Part shown: positions 44,616-54,294 of the stretch, piece by piece
Position numbering within the stretch: position 1 is the first letter of the stretch
Layout: the number at the start of each line of letters is the position of its first letter
From: Victivallis sp. Marseille-Q1083
GTDB taxonomy: Bacteria; Verrucomicrobiota; Lentisphaeria; Victivallales; Victivallaceae
DNA length: 64,000 bases
Direction: 5' to 3'
Assembly: GCF_903645315.1 (NCBI RefSeq)
Contig: NZ_CAHJXL010000001.1
Location: forward strand, 930,001 to 994,000
Notes under the pieces: model-generated
Seen by the model: only the letters and a program-made list of their open reading frames with translations
Told to the model about the DNA's origin: nothing
Databases searched by the model: none
Made by a program: the position numbers and the translations under genes

Positions 44616-45547
44616 ATGTGCTGAGCCGCAAATTTCTGGCTGCATTGACGCCGGATAATCCGGCGGCGTTGCTGCGTCTCGACGATAACGGCATTTTTCC
44701 GGCGCCGGAAGAGTCGCTGGAAGCATTCCGCGCCCGTCTGGAGGAATTGTTGCGGGAAAAAGAGGCGCTGGACCATGCTCTGCGGGACGAAGCGCCGGTG
44801 CCGGTACTCAGCGACCTGTACGTCAAACGCAGCGAGCAGATCGAACCGGATACGCTGGCTGAAGCCGCCGGTGTCACCGAGCGGCTCTATCAATTCCACA
44901 TCGACTGGGTGCCCGGCTTCTTCCTGTCCGGGGAAGTCGGCTGGCTGTGGGGCGGCTGCGCCGTTTCCGAACCGGGCAGACAACTGCCGGCCATCTTCCT
45001 GAGGCGCAGTTTCCAGCGCCGCCGCCGCTGGTTCATCTACCGGCGGCAGGAGCTGGTCGCCCATGAACTCTGCCACGTTGCCAGAACGCCGTTGAACAAT
45101 CTCCGCCTGGAGGAATTTTTCGCATATCAAACCAGCAACAGTCCGCTGCGGCGTTATCTGGGCAACTGTTTTATCGGCCGCTGGGACGCGCTCTACTTTC
45201 TGCTGCCGTCGCTGCTGGTGCTGGCCGCGCAAATCTGCCAGCTTTATTTCGCGCTGCCGCTTCCCGTCTGGCCGTTCTGGCTGCTGGTCGCCGCCGGTTT
45301 CGGCTGGCTGCTCGGCCGCAACCATCTGGCACGCCGCTGCTGCCGGCAGGCGCAACGGCGGCTGCGGCAGGCGCAGACCGCCCGGCCGCTGGCCGTCCTG
45401 TTCCGCTGCACCGATGCTGAAATCGGCGCCATCGCCAAACTGCCGGACGGCGATGGAGTGCGCGATTATGTCCGGCGAAAAACCCAAGAGCAATTGCGCT
45501 GGCAAATCATTGCCGCCAAATTTTTCCCGGGAGTTTCGGAACCATGA
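44612..45547 (+). CDS. Membrane-associated protein with zinc-metallopeptidase motif
   Basis: 311 residues. ELVAHELCHVAR at about residues 148-159 (HExxH) with a downstream RLEEFFAYQTS that could supply the third ligand Glu. The pattern fits a gluzincin-like peptidase, but I cannot name the family. Two hydrophobic segments (~195-235) follow the motif, and a basic cytoplasmic-type tail (RRCCRQAQRRLRQAQ) comes after. Overlaps ricT and the Nif3-like gene by four bases at each end, so the three are one translationally coupled unit. Substrate unknown. Confidence 0.7.
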   Translation: MNVLSRKFLAALTPDNPAALLRLDDNGIFPAPEESLEAFRARLEELLREKEALDHALRDEAPVPVLSDLYVKRSEQIEPDTLAEAAGVTERLYQFHIDWVPGFFLSGEVGWLWGGCAVSEPGRQLPAIFLRRSFQRRRRWFIYRRQELVAHELCHVARTPLNNLRLEEFFAYQTSNSPLRRYLGNCFIGRWDALYFLLPSLLVLAAQICQLYFALPLPVWPFWLLVAAGFGWLLGRNHLARRCCRQAQRRLRQAQTARPLAVLFRCTDAEIGAIAKLPDGDGVRDYVRRKTQEQLRWQIIAAKFFPGVSEP

Positions 45548-46308
45548 TCACTTTGAAGGCGCTGACCAACTATCTGGATGAACAACTGAATGTTGCCGCA
45601 TTCGGCCACGACTATTCCAACAACGGGCTGCAGGTCGAAGGCAACGCGTCCGTACGACGCGCCGTTTTCGGCGTCGACGCTTCGCTGGCCCTGTTCGAAG
45701 CGGCGGCCGAATTGCAGGCCGACTTCATCTTCGTCCATCACGGCTTGAGCTGGAGCGCCGAACCGCGCCGGCTGACCGGCCTGGTCGCCCGACGGTACCG
45801 GACGCTGTTCATCAACAATTTGTCGCTGTACGCGGTTCATCTGCCGTTGGACGCCCATCCGCGGTTCGGCAATAACGCCGTGCTGGCCGACCGGGTCGGA
45901 CTCATCGACCGGCGGATGTTTTTTCAATACGCCGGCAGCGATATCGGCATCCTCGGCAGATTGCCGGAAACCGCCGCGGCCGAAGCGCTGGCCCGGACGC
46001 TGCAGCACCATCTGGGCGGAACTCCGCCGCAGGTGTTCGCCGGCGACCGGCCGGTCCGCCGGGTGGCGGTTATTTCCGGCGGCGCCGGCCTCGACGGTCT
46101 GCAGTGCGCCATCGACGCCGGGGCGGAACTGCTGATCACCGGTGAAATCGAGCACACGATGTTTCACCTCATCGCCGAAAGCGGAATTGCCGTCATCGGC
46201 TTGGGCCATTATCGTTCGGAGACCACCGGCGTCCAGGCCATCCGGCAACTATTGCAGCAGGAATTCGGGTTGATCGGTCATTTCGTCGATCTGCCGACCG
46301 GCCTATAG
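45544..46308 (+). CDS. Nif3-like dinuclear metal centre protein
   Basis: 254 residues of the Nif3/YbgI/DUF34 family, which forms toroidal hexamers with two metals per subunit. Metal-site motifs: NNGLQVEG, DFIFVHHGLSW (His-His), YAVHLPLDAHPRFGNNAVLA, and the C-terminal TGEIEHTMFHLIAESG...GHYRSET. Biochemical function is still uncertain in the family. Start ATG 45544 overlaps the preceding stop. Confidence 0.92.
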   Translation: MITLKALTNYLDEQLNVAAFGHDYSNNGLQVEGNASVRRAVFGVDASLALFEAAAELQADFIFVHHGLSWSAEPRRLTGLVARRYRTLFINNLSLYAVHLPLDAHPRFGNNAVLADRVGLIDRRMFFQYAGSDIGILGRLPETAAAEALARTLQHHLGGTPPQVFAGDRPVRRVAVISGGAGLDGLQCAIDAGAELLITGEIEHTMFHLIAESGIAVIGLGHYRSETTGVQAIRQLLQQEFGLIGHFVDLPTGL

Positions 46309-46451
46309 AAACACGGAAACAGAAAAGCATCCCCTGTCGGCGGAGTGAGTACGGCGGCGGCCGTAGCCAGGACATCGGCCCGGGGAATGTCCGGAAAGCG
46401 CTCGTCGCGTCAAGCCCGACAGCTTTTCGGAGAAACCAAAGGAGCGGAAAT

Positions 46452-46916
46452 ATGTCGTACAAATTGTTATTGCTTCTGGGATTCGTTGCGATCCTGACAT
46501 GCGGATTTCTGGCTGGCGGCTGCGCGAGCGGTCAAACCGGCCCAAGCGGTCATGTCGAATTGACCGATTCGGAGGTGAACGAATTGATCGACATTGCCCG
46601 GCGCAATGTCAAAGGGACCGGCGTTCTGCAGAAAAATCAGTACAAGCAATATCAATTCATCATGACGCAGCCGCCGCAGATTACCAGTTATTACAGCGCC
46701 GACCGCTTCGGCAAGATCGTCATGGTCTGGAATTTGCCTGATACCAACAAAAATTTCAAAGCGGTTTTTCAAGGACAATTGATGACCGACCAGATGATAG
46801 TCCGCTTCTCCTCCACCCGGACCACGCCGCAGGTCAATTACGGCGATGTGCCGATCGAACGCGTCAAAAGCGATATGAATCTCCGCGACATCCTGCGCAT
46901 CAAGGAACAGTTCTAA
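46452..46916 (+). CDS. Small predicted lipoprotein, function unknown
   Basis: 154 residues with a lipoprotein signal ending LAGGC (Cys at about residue 24). The mature part is soluble, mixed alpha/beta (VELTDSEVNELIDIARRNVKGT... RFGKIVMVWNLPDTNKNFKAVFQGQLM). AAAGGAGCGGAAAT precedes the ATG. It follows the Nif3-like gene by 143 bases. No family recognised. Confidence 0.8.
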   Translation: MSYKLLLLLGFVAILTCGFLAGGCASGQTGPSGHVELTDSEVNELIDIARRNVKGTGVLQKNQYKQYQFIMTQPPQITSYYSADRFGKIVMVWNLPDTNKNFKAVFQGQLMTDQMIVRFSSTRTTPQVNYGDVPIERVKSDMNLRDILRIKEQF

Positions 46917-46930
46917 TCCGAGCCGAACAC

Positions 46931-46993
46931 CGCATTAGGCATTTGAAGAAATACCCGATCGAATGAAGGATATTTCTTCAAGTGTCCAATGCG
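46931..46993 (+). repeat. Long imperfect hairpin after the lipoprotein gene
   Basis: CCGCATTAGGCATTTGAAG... and its near-complement ...CTTCAAGTGTCCAATGCGG give arms of about 23 bases with three mismatches around a 17-base loop. No T-run follows. The rest of 46994-47281 is AT-rich leader for the next operon and shows no gene; I could not fix its promoter. Confidence 0.6.
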
Positions 46994-47281
46994 GCCGACT
47001 CATCGGCGACCTCCAGGTTCAATTTTCGATAAGATAACTGGAACTAATTGTAAAAACGTTCTCCGCATCTCCACCACATTTTTCAAAGAATCGAAAGTTT
47101 CATGCTACATTCAGGTTAAAAACTCGATGATTCAATGATTTTTTTTGTCTATTTTGAGATTGCTATTTGTCCTCTTTGGTGATTTTTTTCCTAAAAATAC
47201 AACTTGCCTTTACCGATCTGCGTTCTTATGTTACCAGCAATCAAATCGGATATGAAAATGCAATCTATCGGAGAATCGATC

Positions 47282-50200
47282 ATGAGAAAAAGCATTTGTT
47301 TGGGGTGCCTGCTGAGCCTGTTCGGGGCGGTTGCCGGAGAGTTGCCTTTTGCTAATTTGGGAAATACGATCGACCCGGCGTGTGGAACGGTCCGAATTCC
47401 GAAAAATTGGACAGAATATGTCCATCCGGTATGGAATGGACCGGCAACGCCGACCAATGAGGATCGGACCAGCGGCTATCTGCTCTGGGCTCCCCACTAT
47501 ATGGAAACGTTGTCGCCGTATCAACAGCCGGATTCGTTACAGTTGTGTCCCGCGCTGCAGTTGTTCGCATCTCCCGGTGAATACGAGCCGGCTGTGCTGG
47601 CGGTACGGCCGGAAACGGAATTGACCGCTTTTCAAGTGGAATTGGCACCGTTGCGGTCCGCTTCGGGTGCCGAAATCCCAGTGGAACATCTGGAGATGCG
47701 GATCGCCTCGGAATTGGCACTGAAAAATTTCCGCGTGGAAAATTCCTACTTCTGGCGGCCAGAATTGCTGGAGTGCTTTAGCGATTTGACCCTGCGGGCC
47801 GGCCGGACCTCCTATTTTTGGCTGACTGTACACGTGCCGCCCAGCGCGGCACCTGGCGATTATCGGTCGGAGGTTGTTTTGCGGGCCGCCGGCAAACCGG
47901 ATCGCCGGGTACCGTTGATACTACATGTCTGGCCGATTGAATTGGCGGAGCCGGAGATGGAATTGGGCATGTATCTGGGCGGTCATCAAAAAGATCTGGA
48001 GATGCGCCACCAGTTTTACAGGGATATGAAAGCGCACGGGATAAATACGGTGGCACCATGTAATTTTTCGTTTCCATTGAAGTGGGAGGATAACCACGTT
48101 GTCGTCGATTGCAGCCTGATCGACCGGGAGGTGAAGCTTTGTCGGGAAGTGGGATTCCAACGGCCACTAACCCTCGATATGCGGCCGGTCGAAGGCTGGT
48201 TGTCGGCGTTGCAGGACGAGATGGCGGCTTATCGGACAGCCGGCAAGGAATTTCCGGCGAATTATACCGTGGCAAGCTGGGAGTTCAACGTACCGCCAAA
48301 GTATTCCGAATTCGAAGTGGAGCAAACCAAAAATATCATCGCGCAGGTTGAAGCGTTTGCAGCAGCAAACAATTGGCCAGAGCTCTATTGGCTGCCACAG
48401 GAAGAAGCAACCAATGCAGCGGCGAAAATACAGCAACTGGAGCACTATGCCAGATTGTTTCATGCCAATGGAGTCAAAGTGGCCTCCTGGTCCAATGGCC
48501 CGTGGGGTGGCGTTGATGAACTACAGCCGTTGGACGAATTCATCGATGTGCGCTATTACAATTCAGTGACGCCGGAATTAATGCGGCAGGCAAAAGCGAC
48601 CGGCGATTTCTGCGGTATTTACAACCATGGCGATCGAGCACAATTCGGTTTTTTTGCCGAGCGCGTCCAGGCGGACGGCGCTTTCCAATGGGCTTATATT
48701 TTCATGGATACCAAAGATGCTTTTAGTAACGGCACTCTTGATTATATCAACAGTGTAGTCTACCCGGGCGACACCGGGCCGATTCCGTCGCCGATGTGGG
48801 AACGGATTCGTGAAGGAATAGACGACCAGCGGTACATCACGACATTGAAAAAATTGTTGCAGCGGGCAGAAAATTCCGATGATGGGCAAGCGCGGCAACT
48901 TGCAGCCGAGATTCAGACGGAATTCAACATGATGCTGGCGGCAATGCCGGATGAAACAGCGAAGCTATACCGATGGCTGGCAGAAACCGACCCGGCATTG
49001 TTCGATCTGTGGCGCAACCGGATTGCGGCAATGATTCTGCGCCTGCAAGGACAATCTAGCCCAATTCTATTGATCCCTGCTGCGGCAACCGACCCGGAAT
49101 GGCTGGTAACGGCGGTGCCCGCTCCGGCCGACGAAAAAAAAACCGGAATGCAATCTGCGCGTTCCGCAACTGCTGAAGTGGTAGTGCCGAAAGTTTCCGG
49201 CCTGACGGCCTGGCCGCTGGCGGAGGGCGATTGGGCAGCGGCAGCGGTGATTGATAATTTTCTGGAACGTTATTCTGACACTTGGAAAAAGGCGCAGGCG
49301 TTTGCCGCCGGTGCAATTGGCGAAATTGACGGCGTGCCGGCTCGGGAGCAGACCCGGGTACAGCTGATGTATGATGACGAATATCTTTATATCCGGGCGA
49401 AACTGGCCGAGTCGCAGATGGAACGGCTGGTGGCGATGGTTACCGAACGCAACGGCGCAGTCTATAGCGATGATTCATTCGAACTTTTCTTCGTCCCGGA
49501 TCCATCCAGCATGAAATCGCTGCAGGTAGCAGTAAATGCATTGGGGACTCTGTCGACCATTGCTTGGGACGTCAAGGGTGACGACCGGCAGCGCGCTGGG
49601 GAATGGCAGCCGAACATTGCGGTACAGGCAGGGAAACTGGAGGATTCGTGGTATGCGGTATTGCGGATACCGTTTGCCGCATTCGGTCTAGCTGCCGCTC
49701 CGGTTCCGGGAAGCAACTGGCAAATCAATTTCGGACGGGAGCAGCAGCGGTTGCCGGAATTTTCAACCTGGAGTCAGGTCAACAATTCATTTCATGAGTT
49801 GCATAATTACGGGACATTGTATTTCGATATGAAACCGGCGGTGTCGCTACAGTTGCTGGATACTCCGCGTTTTTATCTGGGCAGCAATGTGTTGTCGCTG
49901 CAGTTGGAGCCGAATCGACCGGAGAAATTCGAAGGCGAACTACGCATCTCGGTGACGGCACCCTCCGGGACGTTGCCGCCGGTCACTGTCCCGGTGAAAA
50001 TGGAGGAGGAAGGCGGGAAATTGCAGCCAGAATTTCCCTTGCATGAGACCGGCAGCCATGAAATCACCGTGTCTCTGACCAACCAAACGGCCGCCGAAGA
50101 AGGACATCAATTGCGGGTGGTCGGCGAGGTACCGCCGGTGCTGGAATTGCATCTGATGCAACAGGAACTGGCGGTTGGCAGTCGCCGGCTGCGGGCTAGG

Positions 50201-50437
50201 CTCCGGGTAAACCGGAGTCAAGCGGCTCTGGAGGGATGCCAGCTGCAGGTGAAACTCAATGGCCCGGCCGACCGGATGAATTGGATTGATGCGCCGTTGA
50301 CTGGAGAACAGGAGTTGCGAATGGCCGTAGCGGATCTGCCGGCCGGGAAATATAGGTTGTCGGTAGAATTGGTCGATGCAACCGGCTGCGTTGCTGCCCG
50401 GGAATCCAAATCGTTGCTCATTGAAGATTTACAATAG
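47282..50437 (+). CDS. Secreted GH123-like (DUF4091) protein with CBM9-like module
   Basis: 1051 residues from ATG 47282 (CGGAG eight bases upstream; signal peptide MRKSICLGCLLSLFGAVAG). Residues ~60-215 form an N-terminal beta-sandwich; ~220-560 a TIM-barrel-like part with ELYWLPQEEATN, VASWSNGPWGG and the DUF4091-type ending GIDDQRYITTLKKLL (~514-528). Residues ~640-840 resemble a CBM9-like domain (YDDEYLYIRAKLAES... YSDDSFELFFVPDP); the C-terminus is beta-rich. GH123 enzymes are beta-N-acetylgalactosaminidases with a conserved Asp-Glu pair; whether QEEAT supplies it here is inference. First gene of the sialic-acid-type locus. Confidence 0.82.
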   Translation: MRKSICLGCLLSLFGAVAGELPFANLGNTIDPACGTVRIPKNWTEYVHPVWNGPATPTNEDRTSGYLLWAPHYMETLSPYQQPDSLQLCPALQLFASPGEYEPAVLAVRPETELTAFQVELAPLRSASGAEIPVEHLEMRIASELALKNFRVENSYFWRPELLECFSDLTLRAGRTSYFWLTVHVPPSAAPGDYRSEVVLRAAGKPDRRVPLILHVWPIELAEPEMELGMYLGGHQKDLEMRHQFYRDMKAHGINTVAPCNFSFPLKWEDNHVVVDCSLIDREVKLCREVGFQRPLTLDMRPVEGWLSALQDEMAAYRTAGKEFPANYTVASWEFNVPPKYSEFEVEQTKNIIAQVEAFAAANNWPELYWLPQEEATNAAAKIQQLEHYARLFHANGVKVASWSNGPWGGVDELQPLDEFIDVRYYNSVTPELMRQAKATGDFCGIYNHGDRAQFGFFAERVQADGAFQWAYIFMDTKDAFSNGTLDYINSVVYPGDTGPIPSPMWERIREGIDDQRYITTLKKLLQRAENSDDGQARQLAAEIQTEFNMMLAAMPDETAKLYRWLAETDPALFDLWRNRIAAMILRLQGQSSPILLIPAAATDPEWLVTAVPAPADEKKTGMQSARSATAEVVVPKVSGLTAWPLAEGDWAAAAVIDNFLERYSDTWKKAQAFAAGAIGEIDGVPAREQTRVQLMYDDEYLYIRAKLAESQMERLVAMVTERNGAVYSDDSFELFFVPDPSSMKSLQVAVNALGTLSTIAWDVKGDDRQRAGEWQPNIAVQAGKLEDSWYAVLRIPFAAFGLAAAPVPGSNWQINFGREQQRLPEFSTWSQVNNSFHELHNYGTLYFDMKPAVSLQLLDTPRFYLGSNVLSLQLEPNRPEKFEGELRISVTAPSGTLPPVTVPVKMEEEGGKLQPEFPLHETGSHEITVSLTNQTAAEEGHQLRVVGEVPPVLELHLMQQELAVGSRRLRARLRVNRSQAALEGCQLQVKLNGPADRMNWIDAPLTGEQELRMAVADLPAGKYRLSVELVDATGCVAARESKSLLIEDLQ

Positions 50438-50661
50438 CAAGAAATGGCGTGGGGGTATACCACTCGGCATAGTAACAATGTCTTTAACCGCAGATATGAG
50501 TATGTGCAATCGGCCGGAATGCAACGGAAAAGGCTCCGGAAAAAATCCATAAAAGCAAACTCTGGTGCGCCACCCGGAACTTCTGGCGCTATGCCAAAAG
50601 TTCCGAGAGCTGTCGCAGAAGGAGAGTAAGTTTCGGGAAAGATCCTCAAGAGGTGGGTGAA

Positions 50662-51687
50662 ATGAAGTGTTTTGTGTATGGGCTGGCGGTACCGACGGTA
50701 TTCTTCAGCGGTCTGACGGGCTGGACGGCGGAGGTAAAAGTAATGCAGTTGAATATTTGGCGCAGTGCCATGAACATAGCGGAGTCCCGGCAGGGTATCG
50801 TTGATGAAATCAAACGTTTGAAGCCGGAAATCGTCCTATTATGCGAATGCGCCGTGGATGGGACAATTTCCACCCAATTGGCCGAAATGCTGGCCGGGGA
50901 AGGCTTGCAATATCAGGTGCCGAAAATTCAGAATGACTGTCAGGTGCTATCGGTGTACCCGATCCTGGAGGAACAGGCCATTTCCAATCATTTGAAAGTA
51001 GTGCTCGACGGTGACGAATTGGGGCGATTGGTCGTTTATTCCGTTCATTTAAACTATAAGAACTATGCCTGTTATCTACCACGCGGATATGACGGCAATA
51101 GCTGGCAGAAGTTGCCAGACGGACCGGTCGATACGGTCGAACCGGTTTCCCGGATGAATCTGTCCAGTGGCCGGCCGGACAATATGGCGTGGCTGATCAG
51201 GGACGCTCAACCTGCCCTAGCGGCAGGAGAGCTTGTCATTCTCGGTGGAGATTTCAATGAACCGTCCCATCTGGACTGGACGACGGCGACGGCTGATCTA
51301 TTCGGGCACAACGGCATCGCAATGCCGTGGCAAACGACCAAATGTCTGGCAGAGGCTGGCTGGCTCGACACTTACCGTTATCTTTATTCTGATCCAGTAA
51401 AATATCCGGGCTTCACCTTTCCGTGCAACAATCCGCATGTTGAGGTAAAAATCCTAACCTGGGCCCCCGAAGCCGATGAGCGGGACCGGATCGACTATAT
51501 TTTCGTCGCCCCATCCGAACGAGTGACGGTGACGCAAGCTGGCTTGATCGGTCCGGAAACGATGATCGTCAAAGGTCAGCGCGATACCGAAACTACCGCT
51601 GATCCCATCCTGCCGCCGGTCTCGATCTGGCCGACCGACCATCGTGGAACCTATGCCGTGCTGACGGTTGCCGAGCCTCGGAGGTGA
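50662..51687 (+). CDS. Secreted endonuclease/exonuclease/phosphatase-family hydrolase
   Basis: 341 residues from ATG 50662 (GAGGTGGGTGAA upstream), with a signal peptide (MKCFVYGLAVPTVFFSGLTGWTA). EEP-fold motifs in order: VMQLNIWR, LLCECA (metal-binding Glu), YSVHLNY, LGGDFNEPSHLDW (~193-205), DRIDYIF (~274) and PTDHRGTYAVL (~324-334, catalytic Asp-His). The family includes DNases, sphingomyelinases and inositol phosphatases; the substrate here is unknown. An extracellular phosphodiesterase inside a sialidase operon suggests removal of a phospho- or lipid-linked group (inference). Confidence 0.85.
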   Translation: MKCFVYGLAVPTVFFSGLTGWTAEVKVMQLNIWRSAMNIAESRQGIVDEIKRLKPEIVLLCECAVDGTISTQLAEMLAGEGLQYQVPKIQNDCQVLSVYPILEEQAISNHLKVVLDGDELGRLVVYSVHLNYKNYACYLPRGYDGNSWQKLPDGPVDTVEPVSRMNLSSGRPDNMAWLIRDAQPALAAGELVILGGDFNEPSHLDWTTATADLFGHNGIAMPWQTTKCLAEAGWLDTYRYLYSDPVKYPGFTFPCNNPHVEVKILTWAPEADERDRIDYIFVAPSERVTVTQAGLIGPETMIVKGQRDTETTADPILPPVSIWPTDHRGTYAVLTVAEPRR

Positions 51688-51689
51688 CT

Positions 51690-53144
51690 GTGAAATCCCG
51701 GGAAGCACAAGAGTCGCTGTGGAGTCTGTGGCAGCGATTGAAGAATCAAAAAGTTTATGAGTGCGGCACATTGACTTATTCGCACGTCGGCATTTTTATG
51801 TTGTTCTTCTGGATGACCTTTGGCGCGGTCTGCTTTTCTCTGATGCAGCAGCTGTCGCCGCAGCTGTTGCCGATTGCGCTCCGGAATCTTGCGGCGACCA
51901 GCGCTATGATCGGGTTGTTGTGTGTTAGTATTCCGGCTCTGATCAATGCGATTGTCACGCCGATTGTCAGCTACTGCAGCGACCGGACACGCACTCGTCT
52001 GGGAAGGCGGATTCCATATATGCTGTTCGCCACGCCGCCGACGGTACTGTTTCTGATACTGATCGGCTGGGCTCCGAAACTGGGTATGCTGTTGGATGGC
52101 CTAAGCGGATATGGCGCCCAAACGCTCGGCTTGGGAATTCTCTGCATCGCCGTCGTCGGGTTCCAGTTCTGCAACATGTTTGCTGGTTCCATCTTTTACT
52201 ATATTTTCGCCGATGTGGTGCCGGCTCCGTTGATGGGCCGTTTCATGGCGCTGTTCGGTATGGCGATAACGGCGGCCGGATTTCTGTTCATGAAATTCTT
52301 TTTCAAATATCATACCGACCATATGGAGTGGCTCTATACCGGTTTCGGCGTCCTGTATCTGTGCGGCTTTTCCTTGATGTGCCTGATGGTCAGGGAGGGC
52401 AGCTACCCGCCGCCAGCGATGGACCGGTACCGGGAATCGGTGTGGGGCAGTGTACTGGTTTTTTTCAAGGAGAGTTTCTCAAAACCGTATTATCTGATTT
52501 TCTTTTTCGGGACCAGTCTGAGTACCGCCTCGACCTTGTGTCGCAATTTGTTCAATTTCTTTTTCGCCGAAGGCAATCTGGGCATATCCAGCGTCGGTTA
52601 CGGAGATATTATGGCGGCGGCCGGGGTGATGGTGTTTCTGCTGAAAATCCCGCTGGGATGTCTGGTGGACAAATTCCATCCGCTGCGTATTTATAACTTC
52701 GGTATGATTCTGGTAGTACTCACCAATTTGGTCAGCATCGTGGTATTCCGGAATCCTGCCGCCACCTGCGACGTGTTGAACCGCTTATTGCCGGCCTCGC
52801 TGGCACTCGGAGACGAAAACGCCGGTTATGTGCTGTTTTTCGCGGTGACGATGCTCCTGTCACTGGTTTATGCCATTCAGTTCGTGGCGGAACTGCCGAT
52901 GTTTGTTGCTCTGCTGCCGCATGACCGATATGGCCAGTTCTGTTCAGCCCATGCGATGTTCCGGGCGGTCATGGTAATGATTTGCGGCTGGGGGGGCGGC
53001 AAATTTATCGAATGGACGGGAAACAATTATTTATATATGTATGTTTGGGATGCCGGATTTACCATTCTCTCTCTGGCAAGCATGTTATGGCTGTTCCGCC
53101 TCTGGAAAAAGCTGGGTGGCGATCAAGCCTATGTCGCACCGTAA
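51690..53144 (+). CDS. MFS/GPH-type sugar:cation symporter
   Basis: About 484 residues and 12 hydrophobic helices. The start is probably GTG 51690, five bases after GGAGG; GTG 51684 overlaps the previous stop. The cytoplasmic loop CSDRTRTRLGRRIPYMLF is the MFS/GPH signature between helices 2 and 3, and FADVVPAPLMGRFMALFGM is the GPH-like helix 4-5 region. In this operon the likely cargo is a sialic acid or another amino sugar (inference). Confidence 0.87.
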   Translation: MKSREAQESLWSLWQRLKNQKVYECGTLTYSHVGIFMLFFWMTFGAVCFSLMQQLSPQLLPIALRNLAATSAMIGLLCVSIPALINAIVTPIVSYCSDRTRTRLGRRIPYMLFATPPTVLFLILIGWAPKLGMLLDGLSGYGAQTLGLGILCIAVVGFQFCNMFAGSIFYYIFADVVPAPLMGRFMALFGMAITAAGFLFMKFFFKYHTDHMEWLYTGFGVLYLCGFSLMCLMVREGSYPPPAMDRYRESVWGSVLVFFKESFSKPYYLIFFFGTSLSTASTLCRNLFNFFFAEGNLGISSVGYGDIMAAAGVMVFLLKIPLGCLVDKFHPLRIYNFGMILVVLTNLVSIVVFRNPAATCDVLNRLLPASLALGDENAGYVLFFAVTMLLSLVYAIQFVAELPMFVALLPHDRYGQFCSAHAMFRAVMVMICGWGGGKFIEWTGNNYLYMYVWDAGFTILSLASMLWLFRLWKKLGGDQAYVAP

Positions 53145-53166
53145 CATTAAAGAAAGTCAAAAAAAT

Positions 53167-54294
53167 ATGGAAATGACACAACAAACGGTATTGAAACTGT
53201 TTGCCGGCCCGGGTAATCCCAGGAATTCGGAAGGGGCTTTTCTGGCGTTGGACGATCAACGACTGATGTATGTCTATACCCGCTATTGCGGAACATCGTG
53301 GCATGACGCGGAAGCTGCGGATCTGGCCGTCCGCTATTCCAACGATGGCGGTTTTACCTGGAGTAACCGGAACGATATTCTGATTACGCATGGCGTCCAT
53401 GCTAATGTGATGAGCGTATCGTTGTTACGGCTGCCGTCCAACCGAATCCTGTTGCTCTATCTGGCCAAGGATTGTCTGCGGGAGGAGGCGCAAGGAAAGG
53501 TCGGTATTCCGGAAGGGGATTTCTGCTGTATACCGCAGTTGCGCTACTCCGACGACGATGGCAAAAGCTGGTCACCGGAACAGCCGGTCATCGTGATCCC
53601 TGGCTATTATGTGGTCAACAATGACCGGTTGGTACGTCTGCGCAACGGCCGGCTGCTGCTGCCGGTAGCGCATCATCGTTACCGGCAGCAGCAGAACACC
53701 AGGGAGTTCGGCATTCAGGGAGTGGTGGACTTTTATTATTCTGATGACGACGGCGCTACCTGGAGTCAAGCGCCGGGAAGCCTGTTTCCGGCTCCGGATA
53801 ACCGGAACGGCTTGCAGGAACCCGGCGTCGTAGAACTGGTTGACGGTCGGCTGATGGCATTCTGCCGAACCGACCGCGGGTGCCAATACAAAGCGTTTTC
53901 CGCCGATGGCGGCGAAAACTGGAGCAAGGCGGTTCCAGCTCCGGAATTTCCGAGTCCATTGTCGCCGTTGTCGATGAAGCGTGACCCGTTCAGCAACCGG
54001 CTGGTGGCGGTATGGAACGATATCGACCCGCGCTGGAAAATCCGGAATGAAGAACCGGAACACAACTGGGGTCGGTTGCCGCTGGTCATCGCTTTCAGCG
54101 GCGATGATGGGAGCAGCTGGACCAATCACACGATTCTCGGAGCGGACCCGCGGCGCGGCTATTGTTACAGTGCGTTGTTTTTTCCGGCGGCTGACCGGAT
54201 TCTGGTCGGATACAATTGCGGCGGGCATGGCAAAAGCTGTTTGCAGGACCATTGTATCAAATCACTTACCATAAAAAAGAAGGTTGAACGATGA
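53167..54294 (+). CDS. Asp-box sialidase-like (BNR) protein, cytoplasmic
   Basis: 375 residues from ATG 53167; no signal peptide. Five Asp boxes (S-x-D-x-G-x-x-W): SNDGGFTWS (~57), SDDDGKSWS (~127), SDDDGATWS (~191), SADGGENWS (~244) and SGDDGSSWT (~310), the hallmark of six-bladed propeller sialidases. Start RNSEGAFLALDDQRLMYVYTRY resembles the BNR_2 class rather than the classical FRIP type, so exo-sialidase activity is likely but not certain. It lies just before the NanA-like aldolase; a cytosolic enzyme would act on imported oligosaccharides. Confidence 0.83.
   Translation: MEMTQQTVLKLFAGPGNPRNSEGAFLALDDQRLMYVYTRYCGTSWHDAEAADLAVRYSNDGGFTWSNRNDILITHGVHANVMSVSLLRLPSNRILLLYLAKDCLREEAQGKVGIPEGDFCCIPQLRYSDDDGKSWSPEQPVIVIPGYYVVNNDRLVRLRNGRLLLPVAHHRYRQQQNTREFGIQGVVDFYYSDDDGATWSQAPGSLFPAPDNRNGLQEPGVVELVDGRLMAFCRTDRGCQYKAFSADGGENWSKAVPAPEFPSPLSPLSMKRDPFSNRLVAVWNDIDPRWKIRNEEPEHNWGRLPLVIAFSGDDGSSWTNHTILGADPRRGYCYSALFFPAADRILVGYNCGGHGKSCLQDHCIKSLTIKKKVER

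Noticed and set aside
50438-50661. Possible gene fragment between the GH123-like and EEP genes
   Set aside because: All three frames have short coding-like runs but none has both a start signal and a recognisable domain.
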